Of a stretch of 64,000 nucleotides of DNA, positions 45,132-55,887 are shown in pieces. Positions within the stretch are counted from its first letter, which is position 1, and each line of letters begins with the position of its first letter. This DNA is from Manihot esculenta. Its lineage: Eukaryota > Streptophyta > Magnoliopsida > Malpighiales > Euphorbiaceae. Position numbers and translations under genes: made by a program. Below the pieces are notes generated by a model that saw only the letters and a program-made list of their open reading frames with translations, was not told the origin of the DNA and ran no database searches. The stretch is from the NCBI RefSeq assembly GCF_001659605.2, contig NC_035164.2, forward strand, positions 5,826,438 to 5,890,437, read 5' to 3'.

Positions 45132-46136
45132 CTTGATTAGTTTGCAGTTTAGCCAGTGCAATGCAGCATTGGTTATACATTTATCATTGCAAAATTCCCA
45201 TTATACTTGAGTGCTTAGCCAACAAGTGGGCAAAGAACTTGAGGTGTTCTTAGTAGATGTATATAAATCCAATATGGGTTTGAGGTATAGATGGGCTTCC
45301 TTGTTAATTATGAAAGAAAGCATTTAGATTTAGATGTGAAATGTATAGAATTTTTCTTGTAAAATATTTTCATTGTCATTTGTTTCTGAAAATTATACAA
45401 AATGAACAGTTCAATAATCTGGAAATATGAGATTTTTCCTTGGTGAGAAAGGATATGCATGACAAAACGAACAGTTGTCCAAGATACAGGGAAAAAAGAA
45501 CAATGTCACTAGAGACGAAAATAGGTTGAGTACTTGCAAAAATCATTTTATTAAAATTTAAATTTGATTAATATTATTAATATTTGAATTCATTTTAAAT
45601 CTAATTAAAAATTATTTTAAATTATTTAAACAGCTTAAAACTTTATTATTATCATCCAAATAAAATCTTAATGCCTTTAATCTTATATATTTTAAATAAT
45701 AATTTATGTAAAAAAAAATTTCATTAATTATTTTCATTTAAATAATTTAATATTTCTAAAACAATATTTAATTTTTAAATGAAATATGTAAAAAATAATT
45801 TATAAATATTATTATAAGACATATGCTTTATACTAATGAATGGATTCGGTCAATGACACCCAATGCATAAAGCTAAACTCATTGAGAATATTAATATTTT
45901 TAAATCCAAACTCACCTTAAATATGATCATAAAATCTCAAACAGGTTTTATTATAGCTCAATCAGATCGGTGGCCGAAAATATCTGAATGGTTTTCATCC
46001 CTAAATGTCACCATGAAAAACAAGTGTTAGACTGCGTCAACCCAAAAATAAATATAAACTTTTACTGAAAAAGACCAGCTTAGCTAAAAAAGATGCATGC
46101 TTTTTCTTTTGATAACCTTATTTTGAGAATGTGTAT
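45132..46136. other. DUF936 3' flank and AT-rich spacer
   Basis: The first few hundred bases should hold the 3' untranslated region. No canonical AATAAA stands out. From about 45540 the DNA is AT-rich without frames. Element C starts at 46137. Confidence 0.6.
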
Positions 46137-46618
46137 TGATAATTGTTGGATCTCACATATTCAAGTTGAGCCCATACAAGAAGACCAAACTGCAATCCTG
46201 TGAAAGTCTAATATGCCGATCTATCTATGTAAGCACAATCCAGACTCTGTGCAAGCAGGCTGGACAGAATAAGACTTGAGTCCAACTGATAGGGACTCAG
46301 CTCAGCTAACTTGATGGGTTAATAAAGTAACAGATTCCTATATATTCGGATCAGGTCCACACAGGCGCTGGAAGGAATTAAATGGTTGTCTGACGATGAA
46401 AAAGGACGCAGTACGTCCATACATATAGTCCTGTATCATAATTATATCTGTACATATGGTCTTGTATCATAATAACGTGTTGTACTGTAGTAGGATGGCG
46501 GTTATGCGTCACTAAGGGATAAAAGGAAAAAGAATAAAGGAAGGAAAGTATGAACCATCCGGACTAAGTTCACAAATACACACCTTAATCCTACCCTTAA
46601 CCGGATCTCATAACATCA
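46137..46618 (+). repeat. 5' LTR of element C
   Basis: Runs from TGATAATTGTTGGATC to CATAACATCA, followed by 'at' and the primer-binding site. Its first 100 bases match 61030-61130. Confidence 0.8.
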
Positions 46619-46620
46619 AT

Positions 46621-46640
46621 TGGTGCCGTCTTTGGGGAAC
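46621..46640 (+). other. Primer-binding site of element C
   Basis: TGGTGCCGTCTTTGGGGAAC lies 2 nt after the LTR, as in element A, with a few substitutions. Confidence 0.75.
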
Positions 46641-46694
46641 AACAAAGATCTTTTCATCACTGGAGTTCTCATTCTCATACCCACTGAGATCCAC

Positions 46695-48348
46695 ATGATC
46701 AATTACGGTGAAAACCACACCGAAAATACCCCAAACGATTTGAGCTCTGCTCAGGAAGGACCACGGTTTTCATTTTTCAACCTTACCGCCCCATTAAATC
46801 AACCACCTATCTTGTTTAACCCCTCACCAAGCTCGACAGGAACCATGTCTCAAACCACCCTATCTAACTAGGAGTTACAAAATATGGCTCTCCAACTCCA
46901 AAACACTGCTCATTGTCTAGGGCAGATGTTGCAATAGAGGGGACTCAGCACCCCATTGAGTATACCACCAGTAATCGAAGGGTTCAACGTCAATGAGCCC
47001 CAACCCATGCTAAACCACCAAGCCCGTCAGCAAAGCAGCAGAAGGACAGGTGATGGAGACGGAGAGGCCAACAGGAGGAATGAGCCTATGGCCAGGGCAA
47101 GAGGTCGGATAGTAAGGGAGCTCATTAAGAATAATGGGGCCGAAAGCTATTTTTCTAAGCCGGCGAAAAATTCAGAAAGTGAAGAGTTGGAGAGAAACTA
47201 CCGCCTGGAGAAAAGGCCAAGGAGAAAAGAGGTAGATGTAGATCAGAAGCTAAAGAGACTGAAGGAGCAACTCCTAGCAGAGTTAGGGTCCCGAGACAAT
47301 AGCAGCCCCCTACTACCAACCTCATCCCCATTCGTAAGATGGGTGCAGCATGAAACTATTCTCAAAAAGTTCATAATGTTGATAATGGCCGCATATAATG
47401 GCATAGGGAACCCTCGGGAGCATGTCCTAAACTACAAAATATTTATGGAGCTTCAGACTCACTCAGATGCCCTGATGTGTAAAGTTTTTTCCATCACCCT
47501 TACTGAACCAGCCCGAGCATGGTTCAACAGTCTGGAAGCAGGAAGCATCAAAAGTTTTATGGACCTAACCAGTGTGTTTATCAGTAATTTTATCACCAAG
47601 GTCCCAGCTAAAAGAAAAACAAGCTACTTGGAAACAATCTGGCAGGAGAGGAATGAATCCCTCAAGGAATACGTGGCTAGGTTCAACTTAGAGGCTCTGC
47701 AAATTTCTGAGCTCAATGAAGCCAGAGCAGCAGAAGCTACGCAAAAAGGGACCACCTCCCTGAAGTTCTTTAGATCGTTGTGCAGAAAGTCACCTACTAC
47801 CCTGGCAGAGCTGATGAAGAGAGCAGAAAAATACATAAGACAAGACGATATCTTAACCACTAGCAGATTTGCCATAGAAGCAGGAGTCAGGGGAAAAACT
47901 GTGGAGGACAAGCAGCCAGACAGGCAAGAGAGGAGGCAAGATCGAGGGCCTGAAGCATTAAATAGACACTGGTGGGAGAGGAAGGAGCAGAGACCCTACT
48001 AACCTCAGATTCCTGAGGTGATTACTCCCTTGAACATGTCTAGAACCGATGAGCTCGTAGCTGTCCAAGACAAGGACTTCATTTAGTGGCCCAGGCTGAT
48101 GAAGGTGGAAGCAAACAGAAGAGACCCGGATAAGTACTGCCAGTACCGCCGGACTCATGGCCACGACACTAATGATTGTTATTAGTTAATAAATGAGATA
48201 GAAAGGCTCATCAAGAGGGAACACCTCAAAATTTTCGTAAAAAAGTTGGAGGGTCAGAGACCATAGCAGAATGCAGCGGTAGAAAGGCCCCAGAGACAGA
48301 TAGGGAGTCCGGTGAATGACAGCTCCAATGGAACAATTAACATGATCG
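46695..48348 (+). pseudogene. Tat-type gag of element C
   Basis: The start (INYGENHTENTPNDL) parallels gag of element A. In-frame stops lie at 46869-46871, near 46935, and after 48000 (48001-48003, 48084, 48183, 48264). A long open middle (46956-48002) keeps the gag domain (MAAYNGIGNPREHVLNYKIF, EPARAWFNSLEAGSI, SLKEYVARFNLEAL, RAEKYIRQDD). The Cys/His nucleocapsid motif (CQYRRTHGHDTNDC) follows at about 48140. A frameshift near 48345 leads into protease. Confidence 0.85.
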
Positions 48349-51300
48349 TTGAGGGGGACTGGAGGCCGTATAAGCAGAAGGGAAAAGAAGAGAAGTAGGA
48401 ATGAAGAGGGGAGCAGTGCCCAAGTTATGCAGATTGTGGGATACTCCCCAATAACCATCTCTTTCTCTCCGGAGGATGCTTCGGGAGTGCAGATGCCCCA
48501 TGATGACACCCTAGTCATAGAGGCCATCATCGACAACTTTAGGGTCCGAAAGGTCTTAGTAGATGACAGTAGCAAAGTGAACCTATTGCCCTACCGAGTC
48601 TTCCAGCAGATGAACATACTAGAGGAACAACTGTTTAAAATGGCCCTCACCCTAGGGGAACCACCCCTATCCCGAACTCACTACGCAGTGTTCCTCGTGA
48701 TGAAGCTATCCCTGAACTATAACGCCATCCTAGGAAGGCCGATGTTGTATGACTTTGAAGCAATTGCCAGCATTTGGTATCTAACCATAAAGTTTTCGAT
48801 AGAAGCAAGAGTGGGGGTAGTCCGGGGAAGGCAGGAGCAGGCTAGGGCTGTATACCTGGCCACGGTAGAGGAACCGAGCGCCCAGTCGGAAGACATAAGC
48901 CCTGAAGTCATGGAGGTCTGGGATGAGAAGAAAGAGGTCAGGACTGAACTGGTAGATAAGCTAGAGACCTTCCCACTGTCCGAGGAAGAAAGCGACAAGT
49001 TCTACAGCATTAACTCAGGCTTGGAAAAGGACCAAAAGGAGGTGGCAATAGCTCTGATTAGAAGACATGCCTCAAGCTTCGCCTGGAAGCCCTCAGACAT
49101 GTCGGGGTTTGATCCTGAGGTGATGACCCACAAACTTAATATTCTCCCTAGGGCCAAGCTGGTGAAGCAGAAGAAGAGAGTGTTTGGGAAAAAGAAGCAA
49201 TAGACCACGAGTGAAGAGATGCAGAAGTTAGAGGAGGCCGAGTTTATTAGGGAAGTCATGTACCCACAGTGGTTAGCCAACCCTGTGCTAGTAAAAAAGG
49301 CTAATGGAAAATATAGAATGTGTATAGACTTTACTGACTTAAATAAGACCTTCCCAAAAGATTATTATCCCCTCCCAAATATTAATAAAATGGTAGATTC
49401 TACGGCCAATTTTGATTACTTATCATCCCTAGATGCTATGTCAGGGTATCACCAGATCCCTATGGACAGGTTGGATGAGGAAAAGACCTCCTTCATAACT
49501 GAAGATTGGACATACTGTTACAGGGTTATGCCTTTCGGATTGAAAAATGTTGGGGCAATATATCAACGGTTGATGAATAAGATCTTTAAGGATTATATAG
49601 GGAGGAATGTGGAAGTCTATATCGACGACATGATGGTTAAAAGCCATACCTTCTAGCAACATCTGGCCGACCTAGAAGAGATCTCCGAGGTATTGCAACG
49701 ATACAAGATGAGGTTGAACCCGACAAAGTGTGCTTACTTTATTAGATGAGGAAATCTTCTGGGCTATATGGTCAGTGGAAGGGGCATAGAGTCGAATTCG
49801 GAGAAGGTAGAAGCTATATTGAAAATGCCTAAGCCAACCTGTATAAAGGTCCAGAAGCCTATCTTCTACGTCAGTAAGGTACTCAAAGATGCCGAGGTCA
49901 AGTACATGAATATTAAGAAGCTAGTGTTCTCTTTGTTATTGATGGTGAGGAAGTTTAGAATGTATCTGGAGGGCCACCAGGGGGTGGTAATGACTGATCA
50001 ACCCCTGAAAAAAAAATCTTACATAGGCCTGAGACTTCAGGATGTATGCTAGCCTGGTTCATGGAAATCAGTCTGTATTGCTTTATTTATCGACCTCGGA
50101 CGGCCATCAAAGCCTGACTCTTAACTGATTTTATAGCCAAATGCTCCTTCAGCTCAGATAAAGAAGAACAAAGTGAAGCATCACCAAGCTTGGTAGAAGA
50201 GAAGGAGGGGGATCAACAGCCACAGGAGTTTAGATGGAACCTATTTGTAGATGGAGCATCAAGTTCTACAAGCAGTGGGGCAGGAGTTCTATTGAAAAGG
50301 CCAGATGAATTCAAAGTGGGTTATGCTCTACGCTTCTGGTTCCTAGCATCTAATAATATAGCAGAGTATGAAGCTCTTATAAATGGGATGCAAATAGCCT
50401 TAGGAGTGGGGGCAACTGACCTCAGGATAAATAGTGTCTCCCAACTCATTGTAAATCAAATAATATGAGTATACTAGGCAAAGGATCCCATCATGCAGAA
50501 ATATCTCACCAGGGTATGAACTCTAGAAGCTGAGCTCCACGAGCAGGGGATCATTGTGCAATATCGGAGGATACCCCGGGAAGAGAATGAAGAAGTAGAC
50601 TTGCTCAGTAAGTTGTATGCAGAGGAGCTAGAATAGCTTCCAGATGAAGTATACGTGCAACAACTAGATATCCCTATCTTTAAAAAGCCACTCCCCGTCA
50701 TGCAAATCAATGAAGAACAGAGCTGGATGATCCCATACTTAGAATACCTGGAATACTTGGAAGTCGGGAAGCTACCCCAAGATAAAGCAGAAGCCCGGAG
50801 AGTCCTAGCTAAAGCTGCCAACTACCAAGCGATGAGGGGAACCTTATACCGAAAGGAATTCAGCTCGTAGCTGAGGTGTATAGGCCCGAAAGAGATAGCC
50901 AGGGTAATCTGAAAGATACATCAAGGGATTTGCGGAGTTCACAAAGGGGCAACTACGTTGAAAAATAAGATATTTTGGCAGGGGTACTACTAGCGCCTGA
51001 CTGTTCTCACAATGGGGGTTAGACATCATAAGCCCGTTTTCTAAGACTGTAGGGCAGAAGAGATTCGTGATAGTGACAGTAAAGTACTTATCCAAGTGGC
51101 CTGAGACAGAAGTTGTGCCCACTATCACAGCTCGAAAGGTGATAGACTTCATTTGGGGAGACATTATATGCCGATTTGGCATACCCAGGATGCTAATATC
51201 GGACAATGAAAAGCAGTTCAACTACAACTCTTTCAGAGATTTCATGAGGAACATAGGTATATGGCACAAGTTTTCCTCAGTGGCTCACCTGCAGACAAAT

Positions 51301-51858
51301 GGCCAAACTGAAGTGACAAATCGGGCTATCCTCCAAGGGCTAAAGAAGCGGTTGGACGGTGCTAAGAAAAATTGGGCTGCCGAGCTACACAACATCCTAT
51401 GGGCACTCTGGACCACATCTCAGACACCAATAGGGGGGACACCATTCGCGTAAGCGTTTGGAACAGAAGTTGTAGTCCCCATAGAGCTATAGATTCCCAC
51501 TCACCAAGTCTAATTTAGTGATGAAAACACTAATGGAGAGAAGCTGAAAAGCAATCTGGATGCTCTAGAAGAGATCAGAGACGATGCCCAAATAAGAACA
51601 ACGGCTTATCAACATAAGACAGCCCGATATTACAACTAGAAAGTCCGTAAGAGGAACTTGAAGGTGGGAGACCTGGCCTTGAGGAGATTGGAAGCAACAA
51701 GAAAGAGAGTAGCTGTAGGGCAGCTAGCGTCAACCTAGGAATGCCCATTCAGAATCACCAAGGTAATCAGACTTGGGGTATACGGAATTGAAGACCTACA
51801 AGGAAATCCGAAGCCTCACGCCTGAAATATCTAACACTTGAAGAGGTATTTCTCGTAA
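48349..51858 (+). pseudogene. Tat-type pol of element C, many stops and two deletions
   Basis: In order: protease (VLVDDSSKVNLLPYRVFQ, with DSS where A has DGS), RT (WLANPVLVKKANGKYRMCID, MPFGLKNVGAIYQRL, catalytic YIDDMMV near 49620), and RNase H cut by a deletion near 49840. A frameshifted archaeal-like RNase H follows (WNLFVDGASSSTSSGAGVLL). Integrase has lost its zinc-finger part near 51000, but DDE segments remain (ISDNEKQFNYN, TNGQTEVTNR). The C-terminus ends HLKRYFS near 51856. Over ten in-frame stops, largely TAG, mark long decay. Confidence 0.88.
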
Positions 51859-51944
51859 AGGCATGCAATATAACTACTATTTTTTTAGAAACATGAATAA
51901 AATTGTTATATTTCTCTCCCTATTACTATCTTTGAGCAAGTACT

Positions 51945-52790
51945 GAAGCCCCCAGTGAGGTAAGTGACGAGTTTCGGAACATGACTGCCGACACTACAAA
52001 ACTGGCTGGGGAGACGAAACCCTTAGTGAGGTAAGTGACCGGTCTCGGAACATGACCCCTGGTACCACAAAACCGGCTGAGGAGAGGAAGACCCCAGTGA
52101 GGTAGGTGATCGGTCTCAGAATATGACTGCCGGCACCACAAAACTAGCTGAGGAGATGAAGCCTTCAGTGAGGTGGGTGACCGGTCTCGGAACATGACCC
52201 CGGGCACCATAAAACTGGCTGAGGAGAGGAAGACCGCAGTGAGGTAGGTGGCTGGTCTCGGAACATGGCCATCGACACCACAAAACTGGCTGGGGAGATG
52301 AAGCCCTCAGTGAGGTGGGTGATCGATCTCGAAATATGACTACCGGCACTACAAAACTAACTAAGGAGAGGAAGACCCCAGTGAGGTAAGTGACTGGTCT
52401 CGAAACATAACCGCCGACACTGGCTAGGGAGACGAAGCCCTCAGTGAGGTAGGTGACCGATTTCAGAACATGACCGCCTGCACCACAAAAACGGCTGGGG
52501 AGACGAAGCCCTCAGTGAAGTAGGTGACCGATCTTAGAACATGACCCCCGACATCACAAAACCAGCTAAGGAGAGGAAGATCCCAGTGAGGTAGGTAACT
52601 AGTCTCGAAACATGACCGCCGACACCACAAAATCGGCTAGAAAGATGAAGCCTTCAGTGAGGTAGATAACCAATCTCGGAACATGACCGCCAGTACCACA
52701 AAACTGGCTGGAAAAATAAAGACCCCAATGAGATGGGTGATCGGTCTCGGAATATGACTACCAGTAAACCGGTTGGAGAATAGAGACCAA
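51945..52790. repeat. 71-bp tandem array in element C with a dimeric pattern
   Basis: The gtgagg landmark recurs at 51955, 52026, 52097, 52168, 52239, 52310, 52381, 52444, 52515, 52586, 52657 and 52728. The spacing is 71 except one of 63. Adjacent units mostly alternate between '..gaggaagaccccagtgagg' and '..gatgaagccctcagtgagg', which gives a 142-bp higher-order unit. Confidence 0.93.
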
Positions 52791-53858
52791 TAATGAAGGC
52801 CCAACATCAACAAAGGCTATAAGCCCAAGGAAGAAAAACTGAGAAATACGCAGCCGACCCTAAAGAGGACCTCAGTGCACATAAGACTCAGCAAACAAAT
52901 AAAACCTGGCTCTAACCTCACACAAAGAGCTTGGATCGTACAGAAATAACAAACAAAAACCTAGCTTCGACCTCACACGAAAGTTTAGATCACAAGAACA
53001 CAAGTGAAAAACTCGAATATGACCTCACCAAAAGGCACGAATTGCAGGAATATCAGTAGAAAGCCTAGCTCTGACCTAGTTAAAGGGCTCGACCATAGTA
53101 AAATGAGATCCCAATCTCATGAAAGAGCCTAGTGTGTAAAGAAATTAGTCTAAGGCATCCTAATGACCACTTCATAAAACAATATTGCCTACCAAAAAAG
53201 TTAATTCAAAGCTCACAGAGCCAAAGCGCCATACCGACTATAAAAAATGAGCTCAGTGCCCTTGAGGCTCATAGGCAAACAAAACCAATCAAATATTAAG
53301 ATAAAAATAAATTTTGTTGCTAAGCTCCTTAAAAAAGCGCACAAATGATAGAAAAACACATGAGGAAAACACACAAAAACCTGAAGGCAAGACTATATGA
53401 GAATTAAAAGACTCAGTTAGCTAAAGGGCAGTACGAGCTGAAATAAAGAGCTGTAAGAAAACCAACCTTAGCCCAGATAAAGGCTTCAAGAAAGCATAAA
53501 GCGAAAAATGCTAAGGCCTTCAGTAAAAGGGAGAAATAACACAACAAGAAAGATGCAGTACAGATAAAGTAAGATTAACGAGCTGAGATTCCGGCAAAGC
53601 TCACAGGCTATATATATAAAAACAGCCTAAGTATATAAATACAAACAAATTAAGCTGACAAGCTGCCAGTCGGGTAAATTTCACAAGCTATTCACATAAA
53701 AACAGCCTAAGTATAGATATACGAATAAATTAAATTAACGAGCCGAAAGCTCGATGACATTTACAGGCTATACAAAAACAGCTTAAGTATAAACATACAA
53801 GTAAATTCAATAAATATGAAAAACAAAAATAGGCAGAGGAAAAGTAATAAAAGATAAA
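52791..53858. other. Spacer between the array and the accessory ORF of element C
   Basis: The stretch is A-rich with loosely repeated words such as 'cctagctctgacctca' (52900-53100) and 'aaaaacagcctaagtata' (53610-53800). No coding frame is seen. It parallels the T-rich spacer of element A, in inverse orientation. Confidence 0.55.
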
Positions 53859-53861
53859 TCT

Positions 53862-54742
53862 TTATTGATTATTGGAGTGAGTTATAGAGGCAGCAGGGGA
53901 GGGGAAACTAGAGCTAACTAAATCATTCAAAGGTTTGTTTACAGTATTCTCCCTCTGAGGTCCAAAAGGCAAGCGAGGAGCATTTTTGGGCAAAGGGTTA
54001 TCGTCCTCTCCATAGTACACCTCCTCGCCATCAAAATCCACTTCAGGAGCTCGTAAGTCTGCCAAAGGAGTGGAGGGGGCATCCTTGGCTGCCTTAAGGC
54101 CTTGATTATTGCCCGAAGCGAACACACGGAGGGCCTCCATGTATACTCTTTCTTTCATCTCCTCAGAGGCCTTATACTCCTCAAGTTGCGCTTCACAGGT
54201 CTATTGGATCTTAGCTTTCAGCTTGGCAGATTCCTTATACTCTCACAAATGCTCCTCACAAGCTTGCTAGACCCTATCCTCTGCAGCCCGGGCATCCCTC
54301 AATAATGCAGAGAACACCTCTCCTCTAGAGCAGTGACCTCTTGATGGAGTTGTTGTTGCTGGATATGAGACTCCTCAGCCGCCGAAGCCATGCCTTTCAA
54401 ATCCTCAATGTGCTTGCTGAGTTGCTGCTAGAGGACAGCAGTGCGAACTAAGGCCTCATCACATTGATGGTAGGACTCCTCTAAAGAGGACAGCTGTGCT
54501 AAGTCCTTGTCTCGTTGAGACTCAACTACATAAACTCATTGAGAGGCCTGGGCAACCTCCTCCCTCATCTCCGCTAGTTGCTTGGTGAGGTCCTCAATAA
54601 CCCCCTTGAACTCAATGATTTGTCTGTGGGCCTCACCAGTGGCAGCTATATTCTCATCCAAGTGCTCCTCAACGATGTGCTGCTCTACCGAGCTCTGAAA
54701 AGACAGGTTCCGGGCATCAATCTCAAGGAATATCCTAAAGGC
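53862..54742 (-). pseudogene. Antisense accessory ORF of element C, coiled-coil and tail
   Basis: The exon begins AFRIFLEIDARNLSFQSSVE after an acceptor at 54743-54744. It encodes a coiled coil (EEHLDENIAATGEAHRQIIE and later EESHIQQQQLHQEVTALEER). It ends with a segment like VFASGNNQGLKAAKDAPSTPLADLR and an acidic part, matching YNRGIREARHAPDTPLAKLR of element A. Stops and frameshifts interrupt it. Confidence 0.7.
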
Positions 54743-54820
54743 CTGCCACAAGAAAAGAAAAACAAAGTTAAAAAAGCCAAAGAAGCTAGAAATATCCTTG
54801 AGAAAAATAGATGGCTTACC
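54743..54820 (-). other. Intron of the accessory ORF in element C
   Basis: A 78-nt intron with GTAAGC donor and TTGTGGCAG acceptor on the minus strand follows a REMFLM-encoding exon end. It matches the 69-nt intron at 22808-22876 of element A in position and phase. Confidence 0.7.
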
Positions 54821-55596
54821 ATGAGGAACATCTCCCTCAAGCTGTCCCCGAGGTCATCCCCCTCAAGCTGTCCCCGAGGTCATCCAAAGAATGAGTGTTG
54901 AACGTTGCCTATTGCTTGGTGGAGCAGGCAAGATAGCTGATGAGAGCCAAGAAACGGGGATCCGAAGCATCCGGAGTCCCGCAAAACATTTTATCATAGA
55001 GCATCTACTGTTGAAGCCAGTATAGACTCAGGAGTCACTTCGACAGCAAGCTCATTGTCAGGAGCTAAAGATGACTGCTCCACTGCCTTCTTCCCTTTGT
55101 AAGCGGAGGGGGGAGGGGTTGTCTTCATAGGCTCAATAGTACGAGCTCACTTGGCAGCCCTACCTTCAGTAACAGGCTCTGAGGTCTGAAGGTCTGGGCT
55201 CGCTTGTTAGTTGCCCCTCCAATCACAATGGCCCCCACAGAAGAGGCAACCCCAGTGCCCTCCTTTGAATCGCTCTTGGAAGACTCGCTAAGGGCAATAG
55301 GCTCCTTGGAAGCCGGTTTAGAAGCTGCCGGAGTTTTGGCTTGAGCCTATGCTTTAGTAGGGATGGAAGCCCTCAAAGCTGTAGATCGAGGACCCCTTGA
55401 GGCAGGTACCAACGCCAAAGTTGGGGCAGGGGCAGTAGTCCAGTTTGCAGTCACGGAGCCACGGCTTGAAAGACCTCTTGGGTCACGTCCGCTACTATCT
55501 TACTAGACTTGAAGGCGTCTAGTGTGGCTTTCATGCTTTCCCGGGACAAGGAGAAGTTCTTCGAAAGCTTGATGTTATCCATAGGAACAACATAAG
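54821..55596 (-). pseudogene. Antisense accessory ORF of element C, middle exon
   Basis: From an acceptor at 55597-55598 the minus strand reads LMLFLWIT or, in the coding frame, MDNIKLSKNFSLSRESMKAT. This is homologous to MEEIKHPKNLVLSQDNMHAI of element A. A Ser/Ala/Pro-rich segment follows up to the REMFLM end at 54821. A stop at 55451-55453 and a short duplication near 54840-54880 (agctgtccccgaggtcatcc twice) damage the frame. Confidence 0.65.
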
Positions 55597-55678
55597 CTGA
55601 AAAAGAGATGTCATTCCACTTAGACTTTAGAATAACAAAAACAAATACAACAAGGAAGAGGTAGAAAAATAATAGTAC
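55597..55678 (-). other. Upstream intron of the accessory ORF in element C
   Basis: An 82-nt GT-AG intron (GTACTATT ... CTTTTTCAG) follows a CMFMSNL-encoding exon. Element A has a GTACAG ... TTTTTGCAG intron (21806-21893) at the equivalent place. Confidence 0.6.
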
Positions 55679-55887
55679 CAGCTTCCCGGCAGTTCTAGAG
55701 GTTGGACATGAACATGCACTTCTCGACGTCATACTTCTTCCATACAGAGGTCAGTCGAAGAAGATAGACTTAGTCCAACAGGGTCAGCTTGGGGAAGCTG
55801 TTGCAACCCTGAGAAACTTCCCCCCAAGAGAGGTAATGTATCAGTTGATCCCTGAGCTCTCTTTCAGCTCGACTACTACAAAGGCAT

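Noticed and set aside
51945..52790. Regular 71-bp spacing considered as a CRISPR-like array
   Set aside because: Units are alike along their whole length with no distinct spacers, and the context is a plant retroelement. This is a tandem repeat.
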